A stretch of 64,000 nt of DNA from Fasciola hepatica (lineage: Eukaryota > Platyhelminthes > Trematoda > Plagiorchiida > Fasciolidae). Made by a program: the position numbers and the translations under genes. Under the pieces are notes generated by a model. It did not search any database and had not been told where the DNA came from. It saw only the letters and a program-made list of their open reading frames with translations. Location: NCBI GenBank assembly GCA_948099385.1, contig CANUEZ040000020.1, positions 8,154,501 through 8,218,500 on the forward strand. The letters are read 5' to 3'. Below, one piece after another: positions 21,396 through 31,558 of this stretch (the first letter of the stretch is position 1; every line of letters begins with the position of its first letter).

Positions 21396-22427
21396 TCAAA
21401 TAAAGGTCAGGAGACGTTCTAAGGATACTGAGAGGACACCCGGGTGTCCTCTCAGGTGACATTTCACAGATCTTTCACCAAGCTTGAGGCCTTCAGTCAG
21501 CAAATGGTGCAGCTCTCTGACAGTTTCACTCACATAAGATGAAACATCTGGTGGTTTGCCACAACCACAATAAAGCCCGCGGTAAGTACGTGCAAGCAAT
21601 GAGGCTTAACCACTCTGGCAAGGACAGGCCACAACTGCGGGTCCGACGAACGAAACACGGAAGTGCCGTCACAGTTTAACTGGAGGAAAACTTCGTCGGG
21701 TACAGCGGTGATGTTGCTCAAATGCATTTGCAGGCCTTCGGTTAAACCTATGTGTATATATTCGCCATTTTCCAATTTTGTGGTTGGACAATCACGTGGT
21801 GTGCACAGCAAGGTCCTCGGGTCCCGACGTATGTTCGGTACGTGTTTGCTTACAGCCTCCAATATACCCTTCTGTTGTACCAGCGTTAGTCGATATAGAA
21901 TGGTAGCCTTCGATAATGATTTAAACAGGGAACCGCTCTCCTCTTCAAACTGTGATGCACGTCTTAGGCTGATCAAAGAAGTAACCAATACGAAAATGAC
22001 CATAGAAACAGGGTTTACCTGAAATCTTCGGCCTTTCTTCAGGTGCAATTTCGGGTTCACAAACTGTCTGAGCCGCCGGAGCTGTTTTATTTGGTATGAC
22101 ATGATTCAACAGAGTAATTTACCCATCATTGTTGGTTGTGATGTGGAAGCACACGGCAGACCGCGTTCATCTCTTGCAATGGCACATCGCTCTCCCTCAC
22201 GGTACACATCTTCGGAAACCATAGCTCTGCACTCACCCGCAACTCCTAAAGGTGTCGAATCTGAACAAAAAGCAAACTTGCCACTGATTAACCTCACCCG
22301 GCAAATCCCACTTAGGGAGACCAAACCGATGTTCCCATAGGGTGGCTTCATCAGAAACACCACACATCAGTGAGCTAAGTTCTTTCTTTTTCAGATGGTA
22401 TCGTTTTTGTTTCGTCATGTCTGCCAT
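21396..22427 (-). pseudogene. Transposase-domain protein remnant (tnp2-like of metazoans)
   Basis: The minus strand holds pieces of one protein in three frames. 22427-22233 starts MADMTKQKRYHLKKKE. 22102-21530 (190 codons) includes DPRTLLCTPRD at residues 94-104, ENGEYIHIGLTEGL at 111-124 and LQLNCDGTSVFRSSDPQLWPVL at 140-161. 21599-21396 includes YRGLYCGCGKPPDVSSYVSE. The order DPRTLLxTPR, then GxYxHxGL, then DGxxxFxSSxxQxWPVL, then GxYCGxxKP is that of a large, poorly characterised group of metazoan transposase-domain proteins that I associate with tnp2/EnSpm-like transposases. That superfamily link is from memory and not certain. The downstream catalytic region is missing or unrecognisable. 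Confidence 0.6.
21429..21454. repeat. Perfect 26-bp palindrome
   Basis: TGAGAGGACACCC at 21429-21441 is followed immediately by its exact reverse complement, with no loop. It lies at the truncated end of the transposase remnant, close to the left edge of the element. The second family member (31559-31624) also has an inverted arrangement of a GGACACTCA-type sequence there, so this may be a rearranged terminal repeat. Copy 2 equivalent: 54608-54633. Confidence 0.85.
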
Positions 22428-24516
22428 CGTCCATGAATAATGCGTAGCAAGGTCCTAAAATACACTTATTTGTTAACCATAAAGTTAATGGAACGGCAGC
22501 GCAGCATAATTGAGAACCATACTGCGGATGTCACACGATATCGGAGCATTCAATACGAACACATCGAAACTTTATGGATTTCACAAAACTATCTGCGTAT
22601 CATCCGGATTACGTGAGATATGCTTCATCGAGAAAATACAACTCATCATGTTATAAGTACAATTATAGCACAATACTGCAGTTCATACTATTCAGCTTAT
22701 CATTTACTAATTGGTAAGTGATAACCTGATGTCACCACCACTTTACAGCCGGCACGGATCATCAGCACCGAAAGCAGAAGGATCGGAGCGCTAACCTGAG
22801 CGAACAAAGCACGACCAGAATGGATGAATCACAGTCAGTTAAAAAAATTGGCACTGCATTTGTAACGCAATCAATGGAAACAAACAACCATGAAACTAAG
22901 ACATTGATAATCTATACAGCGAATAACAAAGAACTACGTCATGCGTTTCTTGAAATGTCACTCATTTCTCTGCCCATCGGTTACCGGCACATTATCGGAA
23001 CTAGGCGGTGGGCAATGTGCCACTAGAACCTGGTGACGGCTGCTGAAATGGACTACGACGGATCCCCTTACTCCTATTCATTTTTCAAGCACTGGTTTCA
23101 ACTTAACGCACCTAAATAAATGCATACCCGTTATTTACTATGTCATTATCCTATGGTAAAATGGAAATTTGCCATCGAAGTGATGGTAGTCTTAAGTGTA
23201 ACGGCGTACATACCGTTTATTTAAATTTATTCTCACAATTCATCCAAATGCCGTTTTTTTAGTATTTATAATATTATGAACGGTGCCTTCCGCATATATG
23301 CATTCGACTATGATAGGGATTTTCATGCTCCATCTGCGTAATGCATTCCCAACGGCATTTTATGAAAGACACTATGAAAACAGGTCATTTCTGAAAGCTT
23401 GCAAAGATTATCTGTTGACAGTTAATTGTATGGACATCCTAAACCGCTTATTTCAACATTCTGTGATTACCTGGCACCACCAAAATATTCACTTGCCAAT
23501 GAACAGCGCATTTGAATGGGGACGAACGCAAATGTTAATCCGCTACTGATTGCGGCAACCAGCCCTTATCTTTGTCTCCAGTCACATTTTGTTGATAAAT
23601 TGTGCAGTAGCTCCGGGAGACTTACCTTTTGTGAGTGCGTCTATTTGTGGAGAAAATACGGATATATTTACGAGTACTTACAGATCGGTATTGTGCAAAT
23701 CTTGGTATTTGTAAACGGGTGCCATTCCTAGACTCCTCTCCGTCTCACCTAATGAGAAAGGCAATCAAAACTTATTGCGTCGAATTTGAAATACACGCTG
23801 GCTGGTAGTTTTTATTCCTGTATCAGAGGGAACTATAATTGCCAGTCCCAAAGGGACCACGAAGAAAGTGGTTCGTGGGTTGTGATAAAATGTATGGTCC
23901 TCAAGTATTTCATTAAGTCCTTTGTATCCCCACCATGTGCTTGCGAAAGTGTTGCCAATAACCAGGTGCACGAATAAGCTAGCACCGTGTACGCCCCCGC
24001 ATTTGCTCTTTTAATGAAGACGTATACGTTTCATAACCAAAGCTGCGAGAAGTCACTGTCATTATCTTCCTTCTTTGCACAAAAGGCAAAACAAACTTCA
24101 TATCCGCAAAACAAAACGCAAAATGAATCTGACGCCACTGAAAGCCAATTAGTGAATTCTGGGCCATGATATCGGAAGAATACCCCCTGAAACTGGCAAC
24201 CATGAAAGGAATTTGTTAAAACTAACAAACTACCAAAAATCACTATACAAAATAACCTGGTCACAAAAAGTGAATAACTGTGGTTGATATGGTTTTTGTA
24301 GAGCACGAGTAGAAAAACTGCTGTAAAGTCAAAAACAGGGAGATCCTCGTGTCTAACAACGAGCAAAATTATTGAAACAAATATTTTGACACCTCACACA
24401 CTGTATAATTTCATGGCAAACATTTACGCTTACGAATAGTTCTGACAGTATGCTTGGTTCCTGGCTCATCTGAGTGATTTTACTCGGTCGTTCCCCAGGG
24501 GATAATCAAGTGTCGG

Positions 24517-25050
24517 CCTTGAGTTCATCAATGCAATATTCGGAATTCCTTCAGTGATATGCACAAAGGTTAGACGTCTACTATTGGACAGAGCTTTTCG
24601 TCGAATCCTTGTTGTAAGCAAGAGGGAGACGCAAACCTCATAGCATATCATCTGAGCGGGACTGTCATTTTTGAGGAATCAATTATCGAGCTCAGTCGGA
24701 ACTAAAGGCATCACACCTGCAAACAAAGACGTCTTCTACAACCCTTGAGGCTCGGCCTACGCGCCGACCGTTGTTGTTCAAAGTCAAAACTAATTCGTCC
24801 GACAGACCATTTAGGTTACTCGTGCAAGCCCGGACTGCACCAATTTCCATTACCTCTTCGGGGGATTCGGTCAAGCATTTTACAACCTCGATGCTAAGGA
24901 AGTGAGATTTAGCTTTCGATCCGAATCAAAAAGTAGTCAGCTTCTTCTGTAGACCTCTTTTCCACCAGGCAGCACAAACTAAGCGCTCCCAATAAGGTTC
25001 GATTTGGGCTAACGTTGGGCTACGTCGTTAGAAACGATGGGGAGCATTAC
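24517..25050. other. Unassigned stretch
   Basis: Between the right edge of element R-A and the inverted LTR-element relic. Two minus-strand frames of about 60 codons have no recognisable domain. The last ten bases, GGAGCATTAC (25041-25050), nearly repeat the ten bases after the relic (26945-26954). Confidence 0.4.
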
Positions 25051-25131
25051 TGTGGTTGGTTGGACCATACTTCGCGGTTTCCTTAGTAAACGCTCGCTTC
25101 GGACCTCTGTAGAGCGGGGACCACTTGCGAA

Positions 25132-25587
25132 GATGAGTTCGCCCGAAGGTTGGTGTGCCGGCGGTTGAACGTAAAAAGGCGTGACATGACTCACTAGCGA
25201 ATGATAACCCACAACAGCGAGAGTGGTCTGACGATCCACCAATCTGCGGCTCCGTGCATCAACTAACAAGTCAAAGTTGCAGGAAGTCAATGCCTAGAAT
25301 TGGGTATGGGACGTCGGCGATGATGAATACCCAACGAAAATTACGCTTTAAACCCAAGTTTAAGGTGAGCGACCGCTGGCCAAACGTTGGGATGGCCGTG
25401 CAATTGGCAGCGCGTAGTGTTTGGGCCTGCGGTATGCTATTGTCGCCTTTCGTTAGGGAGAGGACACTCACTTCGGCACCGGAATCTACAAGGAATAGGT
25501 CATTTGAAATGACGTCCTTACATTCAAAAGGCGACTGTTGGTCTGATACCCGGCTTCGTAGGTCGCCACCACGGGCCGGGGGTTTAG
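25132..25587 (-). pseudogene. pol: Truncated protease of the inverted relic
   Basis: The minus strand encodes FLVDSGAEVSVL, so the active-site triad is DSG rather than the DTG of the complete element, followed by PYPILGIDFLQ. Relative to the complete element there is a one-base deletion in the AAGGGAC segment upstream of the active site and a 2-bp deletion after FLQ, each changing frame. Coding similarity ends at ...HQPSGELI, where the sequence jumps into LTR. The -1 recoding signal upstream (heptamer at 25587-25593, hairpin at 25549-25580) is still intact. Confidence 0.8.
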
Positions 25588-26382
25588 TTTCCCTGATGAG
25601 AACCGGGAAACGTACACCCTTGTTCGCGTCGTTTGGCTCCCTCATCAAATCGACTGTGGTAGTTACAACACCCCTCCTTTGAAGAGCCAAAACGTCGTCG
25701 CAGTGACGGACTATGGAGCCTAGGTGAGCGTGCGCGATGCCGCTCCTGTGACCTACTTCTTCTTACTGCTAGGCGTTGCAGGCTCGCGTCAACTCTAGAC
25801 AAAACTGACGCGAGGTCGTTAGATGTTGGCAAGGCGGGCACCGTTCTGACGGAGGACCTGGGTACTCCAGCTACAGCGGGGTTGTATCGTGACATAATGT
25901 CACCAGCTATTGCTTCAGTTTCCTCCAGCGAGCATTTGCGCGTGGCACTTAGTAAAACTGGAATGTTGTGCGGCAAACGCTGCAGCCAAAGTTCCCTTAA
26001 GAGCGGGTCCGCGCCTACCGTCGGTCCCCTCAAGCGCTGCATCTCACGCAGCAGTTCGGAAGGCTTCCTGCTTCCGAGCTCAATGTTTTGAAGTTGTTGC
26101 ATACGTTGATCCTGCGTTGGGGTCGTGCGGGCAATGACGGCCTCCTTCAAAACCTTAGCTTCGGGGAGAGATTATTACGTCCCTGACTTGCATTGTGACC
26201 TCCGGTAGGAGACGGCCTGCTACCCACCTGAAGTGGCTGGCTACACTGGTTATACGGCAGTTTTCGAATTCTAACTCGACCAACGTGAACCAGAGTTCCG
26301 GATCAGCAGGTGTGAATGCCGGTATGTGCAGCGTGGTCGCCCCAACAGTGGGGTCTGAGCAGGGTTTCCGTTCGGCAGACAT
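25584..26382 (-). pseudogene. gag: Broken gag of the inverted relic
   Basis: The frame opens with MSAERKPCSDPTVG at 26382 and follows the complete element's Gag closely. After VRDVIISPRS it meets a TAA caused by a 2-bp deletion near 26157. Gag resumes in another frame (ORF start 26150) with [14 protein letters not shown] and runs to a stop at 25584, keeping the C-x2-H-x9-C-x3-C motif. Two codon changes in the zinc region are visible relative to the complete element. Confidence 0.85.
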
Positions 26383-26635
26383 AGCGATTACTTTATAGAA
26401 TACAGACGGGAAAAGAAATCAACTACCAATGGGGCAATATAATCTTCGGGAAAAAATCACGACGAACTAGACACACAAAATATGTATGGACAAAAAAAAT
26501 TATTTGGTAAACCAACCAAAAAAAATCAACAGATAGGGAAACAATAAAACACACAAAAACGCACGCAGACGGGACATTGAACGGTAGAAAACAAGGAAAC
26601 TCACGTGACCTGGGGATCAAGTCGGGCTCACCAAT

Positions 26636-26944
26636 TGTAAGGTTTATTAGACCTTACTTCGCGGTTTCCTTAGTAAACGCGTGCTTCGGTCCTTTGTACT
26701 GCATGGACCACCTGCACGTTACTCCAATGTGCGGCACTACACGAATATGTTAACCAGAACAGTATTCTCCACGCCCCATGAGAACGAGAAGGCGATTGAG
26801 AGAGATAGTGGTTAGCGTATATTTTAGGAGTGTGCGTGAGAGCGTGCGCAAGAGCAACGGTCAAATGGCCACCGCGCCTGGCAGTCAGCGTTCAGTTAAA
26901 AAATAAACGTGGTAAAAGTACGAATGAAGATGACTACCGCTACA
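26636..26944 (-). repeat. 5' LTR of the inverted relic
   Basis: This is the reverse complement of the family LTR, with TGTA at 26636 and CTACA at 26944. It contains the extra 12-bp block seen in the 5' LTR at 14343 but not in the other LTRs. Position 26878 is C here and T in copy 2 (60057), one of the few differences between the tandem copies. Adjacent at 26614-26633 is the tRNA-Trp-type primer site on the minus strand. Confidence 0.9.
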
Positions 26945-27964
26945 GGAGCATCACTTACGACCCACTCATCCACTGTATCGAAACCCAACATCACAATGTA
27001 TGTTTGACTTTTCCTCGTAAGATCCCAGAAGACAGCACACACCCCTTTCATCCCGATCTTAGCACTTGTACATCAACATCTGCCACTCGATAGCAATACA
27101 AATACCTGTTTGTTTGCATTTGGGCATATGGATCCTCTGTAGTTCCCTGCCTCACCCATTTCCTCACCTAACCAAATGCCATCATCGCCGACTTTTTAAC
27201 TGGCTGCGGTAAGAGTACATTTCGACCCTATTGCTGACTTTTGCAGTGCAGTGATTGCGTAGCAGCTGAATATTCGCCGTCGAGTGCATTAAGCATACAC
27301 TTTATTTGACAGACTGACAACTTAGAAAGCTAGATTTCTTATTTCCAACTATCCGAGCTCGATCATTCGTGACAACCGGCTAAATCTACGGAACGGTCGT
27401 CTTTTGTTCGGCGGGTGTGTGGTTACCGTAATAAAGCCTCAAAGACAACAATCGCGGGATTATGCACGAAAGATATTTCCTGTAATCCCTCTTAAAGTAA
27501 TTCTTTCATTGCCTGGGTAAATCTTCCTTCTTCCCCGGGATGGACGGCCCATCGTTGCAATACAACCGACCACATCAATTACCGTACCGTTTGAATTTTA
27601 AATCAATTTCCCAGATTATAAATATTGATTGGGTTGCTTCACAACGTACATACTGTGGCTCCTTGATGGAGCTCGATTGTGGACACTAATGACTCAGCGC
27701 TAAGCAGCTCGTAACCTTTTTCCATGCAGCAGGGCTGCGCTTTTAAGTTGTCCGCTAGCATTCATGATCAGTGATTTTCGTCAGTTTCAACCACGATTCC
27801 ACCGCTCTACTTGTGAGCCGTTGAACCGTATCTCCTTGAGCTTACCTGATGTTCGGTGTCGCTGCAGCATTGAGGCGTGATCAAAAAATTGCTATGAGAA
27901 AGCTCATTGTCCCTCATGTCACTTACCGACGTCTAAACGCACTCTGGCAACCTTTGGAATACCT
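26945..27964. other. Unassigned stretch between two oppositely oriented LTRs
   Basis: About 1 kb with no open frame of note and no recognised motif. It lies between a minus-strand LTR ending at 26944 and a plus-strand LTR starting at 27965, so the two LTRs form an inverted pair about 1 kb apart. Confidence 0.4.
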
Positions 27965-28330
27965 TGTAGCGGTTGCCATCTTCATTCGTACTTTTACCAC
28001 GTTTATTGTTTAACTGAACGCTGACTGCCAAGCGCGGTGGCCATTTGACCGTCGCTCTTGCGCACGCTCCCAAATACACGCTAACCACTATCTCTCTCAA
28101 TCGCCTTCTCGTTCTCATGGGGCGTGGAGAGTACTGTTCTGGTTAACATATTCGTGCAGTGCCGCACATTGGAGTAACGTGCAGGTGGTCCACGCAGTAC
28201 AAAGGACCGAAGCACGCGTTTACTAAGGAAACTGCGAAGTAAGGTGTAATCAACCTTACACACGTAGTACAAAGCACCGAAGCACGCGTTTACTAAGGAA
28301 ACCGCGGAGTAAGGTCTAATAAACCTTACA
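27965..28330 (+). repeat. Solo LTR with duplicated 70-bp 3' end
   Basis: 27965-28260 is a 296-bp family LTR of the short type, with TGTAGCGG start and CCTTACA end. Directly after it, 28261-28330 repeats the last 70 bp (CACGTAGTAC...AAACCTTACA) with about five changes. No internal element sequence is present on either side, and no clear target duplication is seen (ACCT before, CCCC after). A solo LTR normally arises by recombination between the two LTRs. The extra 70 bp could be a trace of unequal recombination, or of insertion beside an older LTR end. Confidence 0.85.
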
Positions 28331-28495
28331 CCCCTCTGTCGAGACCAATGTTCAATGGATCTAACGAGATTTGTAAAATCTTTCGCAAACAGTCCGGGAA
28401 TTATGACGCGGGAGTCCTAGAGCAAAAGAATACAAATCGTATTGTCAAATGAAACGGGGTAGAAAGTGACATGAATCGTATCAAGTAAAAGGTGA

Positions 28496-28644
28496 GTTCA
28501 AGAAAAAACTTGTAACACGAAGAAATTTCTTTTCGATATATCACTTCAGGCATTGACATATATAATACTGGGTACTATATATGTCAGTGCCTGAAGTGAT
28601 ATATCGAAAATAAATTTCTTCGTGTTACAAGTTTTTTCATGAAC
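28496..28644. repeat. 149-bp near-perfect foldback (hairpin)
   Basis: Two 73-bp arms (28496-28568 and 28572-28644) are reverse complements with a 3-base loop (TGG) and about four mismatches, one of which would be a G.U pair in RNA. The 12-bp sequence AAAAGGTGAGTT occurs at 28487-28498 and again at 28668-28679, overlapping the left arm start. The foldback sits at the 3' end of the NL-e remnant. It could be a foldback/MITE-type element, or, if transcribed, a long double-stranded RNA or small-RNA precursor. Nothing shows transcription. Confidence 0.85.
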
Positions 28645-28689
28645 CGATGGGCATATTCTATGATTTGAAAAGGTGAGTTGTCAAACTTC

Positions 28690-31490
28690 GGATAAAATAA
28701 CTATGACGCGATCTGTCCGGCCAATTGTTACACCGAGGTACTTGACGATCGATACTCCTTGTGGTGACTCCTCCTTGATGACTATGTATGGGTTGGATAC
28801 CATCAAGTTAGAGTATTGATGGGTTTTGTGGAGATAGAACAGAATACCAGAGTGCTTCGCCTTAGGTTTCGGTCTGAAGACCGATTGAAGAGCTTGATTA
28901 CTTTTTGTTGTACAGGGGGAAGTGTGGAGCTGTTAGAAATGGGCATTCCGAAAATTACATCATCGGCGTATTCAATGAGGAGACAATCGTCATAAACGGA
29001 CATGGATGAGATAAAAGCAAGATGGCACTCTGGAGAGCGCTTTGTGTAGAAGGAAGCATGGAAGTGTGGCGGTTCGATAAAGATGCGAGACAAATAGGAA
29101 GTATGTTACCAAAATGTAAGCGTATAGAAACGTGCAACAGAAGTAGAAAAAGGGCGACTCACAGCATGTCCACAGTGTTCGGCAATTTGACATCAAACCG
29201 GCCACATAAAAACTTCTCGCCTAGCTACCTTGGACGCAGCTTCTGGACAGGCGGTTGTGCATCATTTGGATGGGCCCTATTAATTCCACAGTTGGCTGCC
29301 GAGTCACGGTAGGTGCACGAAGATTGCGTCTGGGCTTGTGTTAGTTCGTTCGTTTTTGCCACAAGTCACACAACGCTCACAGGTAAAACAGAGAAAACAA
29401 TCCGTGGCAACCTTTTGCGGATGCTTTGAAAATGTGTACTCATTAATTTGATAAAACAGTAAAATGTGTACAATATGGTGAGGAGAAAATGGTAGAATAT
29501 GAGGAACGTACAGAGTACCACAGAAGTTCGGCCACAGTGTGGTGTGAATTGTTTTCGATTGGAAAAGTAGTTGAATAGAAGATTATTACTGGAGGTATTG
29601 ACACCCGATTCAGCAAGTACATGGAGTAATTTTGATCTATTAACGCAATTAAATGTGTCACTATATTCAAAGAAACGGACCCTGACTACTTGACTTTTGC
29701 GATCAACATATGACAAAACAGAATGGGTGAGAGAGGCTACGGCACCAAGGGCATATTTTGATTGGCGACATGCAAGTAGCATCGAACCCAACACATTGAT
29801 CTATGCAGACAGTATTTTCAGCATAATCTTTTCAAACAGCTTAAGAGCTACCGATGTGCTAGCTATTGGACGTGGTTTATATGTACCCCGCTTGGTACTG
29901 GAGTGATAGAATCCACTTTCCAACAATCGAGAATAAAATTAAGATCTGAACATAAGTCAAATAGACCAGAAAATCCAGGGAATAATGTGCTTGCACATTC
30001 CTTTAAGAAGATCGGTTGTAAGCATTCTGGGGCGCTTGTCTTGTTTCCATGGAGGTGAGTGAGCTCTTTATATACGTCCAATGGGGTGATGCTTTCCGTG
30101 TCAGGGTTCCGGTGGAGGTCAGCATCGTACTTCGGGATGACTGGTAGGTACGAGGCAGCGGTGAATCGACGATTAGGTTCATCAACGCCTGCTAAGGGTG
30201 CTCTTTTACGAGAATTGACACCGCCAAGGTGCATGATCAGCTTTTACGTCTGCCTGCAATTGCTACTGGCGGTCAGCGATTGGACATGCAAAGCGTTCAG
30301 TGTGTAAAGTTGTTTTGATGGATTTCGATTGAGCTCTCATTATACCGTGGTCCCTGGCTCTGAAGATGCGCTTCTTCACACGACGCAATTATTCCAGAAA
30401 AGGGGAAGAGTAACGGTGGGGTCAGATGTACAGTGTTTCCACGCGGCGGCAAACATTGAGCCAGAAGTTAGGGTTAGCCAAACGACGAGGATTCAGAGTG
30501 AGAAACTAGGCTTAGGTCAGAATGGTCAACCATAACTCCGAGTTGTGTCAGGTTTTCTGGGTGACACTGTCGACTTTATATTTTATGGTCACGGCTTTGA
30601 GCGAAACGTGCGTGTCCACTCTTAGAGCAAACCATTGGCGAAACCTTTAAAATCGCATGATCAGAACAGCCAAGTGGAGGACGACAGGTAATATGAAACA
30701 AGTCCGGAGTACTAACAAGAAAAAGGTTTAACGTGGCATGAGGTCTGGCTGGGAAGGTAACAAAAATTGTCAGGCCAAAGGTGTCAGGAATCTTACATTC
30801 ATCCTATTTAAATCGCCACATAACACATAAGTAGAAGTCAGCCAGGTTCAGTAAATTTGTAGAGACAATGCCAGAAAATTCATCAAGATCAGAGAGAGAA
30901 CATGTCCGGGAAATGTACATGTTAATAAGAACACAGACGTGTGATGACTTAGGCGTTTAGGTTTGCACTCTAGTATAGAAACACCGATGTGAGATGTGGA
31001 ATACGTAAAAATGCTTTTCGTCCGATTGTTGTGAGTGCACATACTACTCGGTAAGTAGTTGATTGCTGAAAACGGAACTATCGCCAGTCGTGGATTACCA
31101 ACGCCGCTATACCCAAGAGACTGAACGCAATAAGGTGAACAACAACAGACAAACCACACGACTGCTTCTCCGTCGGATGGTGACTGTCTTCAAGTGAATA
31201 GGATGTTCGTAACGTTTGGTTTGTTTTGCCGATGTCCGAACAAGCTATTTGCAATAAACAACCTACTACCCAGGCACGTCTTGTGGATTATAACACTATT
31301 ACACCACCGTTCATTCATAAAAGTAATGTCGGCTCCAACACGTTTGCCGTACGGTGCCGGGCGGACGACGCGTAAGGAATCAAGATCATCCTGTGTGATA
31401 ACTTCATCACCAATATCAGTGTGGAACCAGTTTTCGTCCAGGGGAATGACACCCAATTGATTATATTCCCGAAGATGGACGAAACCAGTC
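28690..31490 (-). pseudogene. Decayed non-LTR retrotransposon with endonuclease and RT remnants (NL-e)
   Basis: Minus-strand order is as follows. At about 31480-31240, PLDENWFHTDIGDEVI and VGADITFMNERW resemble the APE-endonuclease block TExWLxxxxxDxxI...RxGGGVxIYxR. At about 30850-30720 an eroded CGDxN-like block lies ahead of a LDLFL-like block. At 30234-29863, NKTSAPECLQPIFLKECAS and LNFILDCWKVDSITPV are RT entry blocks. At 29794-29366, CVNRSKLLHVL and LLFNYFSNRKQ form the motif-A neighbourhood, with its Asp lost. At 28970-28959 is YADD, within IEYADDVIFG. Near 28750, VKYLGVTIG is the thumb. Stops and frame changes throughout mark it as dead. All blocks are in the expected order, which supports one element. 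Confidence 0.75.
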
Positions 31491-31558
31491 AGTTCGATCA
31501 GTTTTCCGATCGAACGCTGGAGCTTATGATAATTGGTAAGCACATACCCAGAAGACAC

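Larger units (their letters stand above)
21355..24516. mobile_element. DNA-transposon-like element with transposase remnant (family R, copy A)
   Basis: The right half (about 23036-24516) aligns by eye, at roughly 70-75 percent, with 31625-33509. Both contain GCACCTAAATA, CGCTACTGATTGCGGCA, AAAATGTATGGTCCTCAA and ACTTCATATCC in the same order. The left edge at 21355-21393, with CCCTTTGAAACAAAAG, matches the left edge of the second copy at 31561-31598. The right edge, GTCGTTCCCCAGGGG..., matches its right edge. Between the edges and the shared part this copy alone has a minus-strand transposase-like pseudogene. This is the pattern of a coding element and an internally deleted derivative. Terminal inverted repeats are degraded here, and I could not identify a target duplication. 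Confidence 0.55.
25051..26944 (-). mobile_element. Inverted, internally deleted relative of the CsRn1-like element
   Basis: Read on the minus strand, a 309-bp LTR (26944-26636) is followed by a primer site (26633-26614), leader, broken gag, the start of pol through protease, and then an abrupt switch into about 80 bp of LTR 3' end (25131-25051). Reverse transcriptase, RNase H, integrase and most of the 3' LTR are gone, leaving 1.9 kb. The relic is clearly diverged from the complete element. It is flanked by GGAGCATTAC on the left and GGAGCATCAC on the right (9 of 10 identical). That is longer than the 4-bp duplication of the complete element and may be coincidence. Confidence 0.85.

Noticed and set aside
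30468..30477. TTAGGGTTAG as a telomere-like repeat
   Set aside because: Less than two units, inside a decayed non-LTR region, with no array around it.
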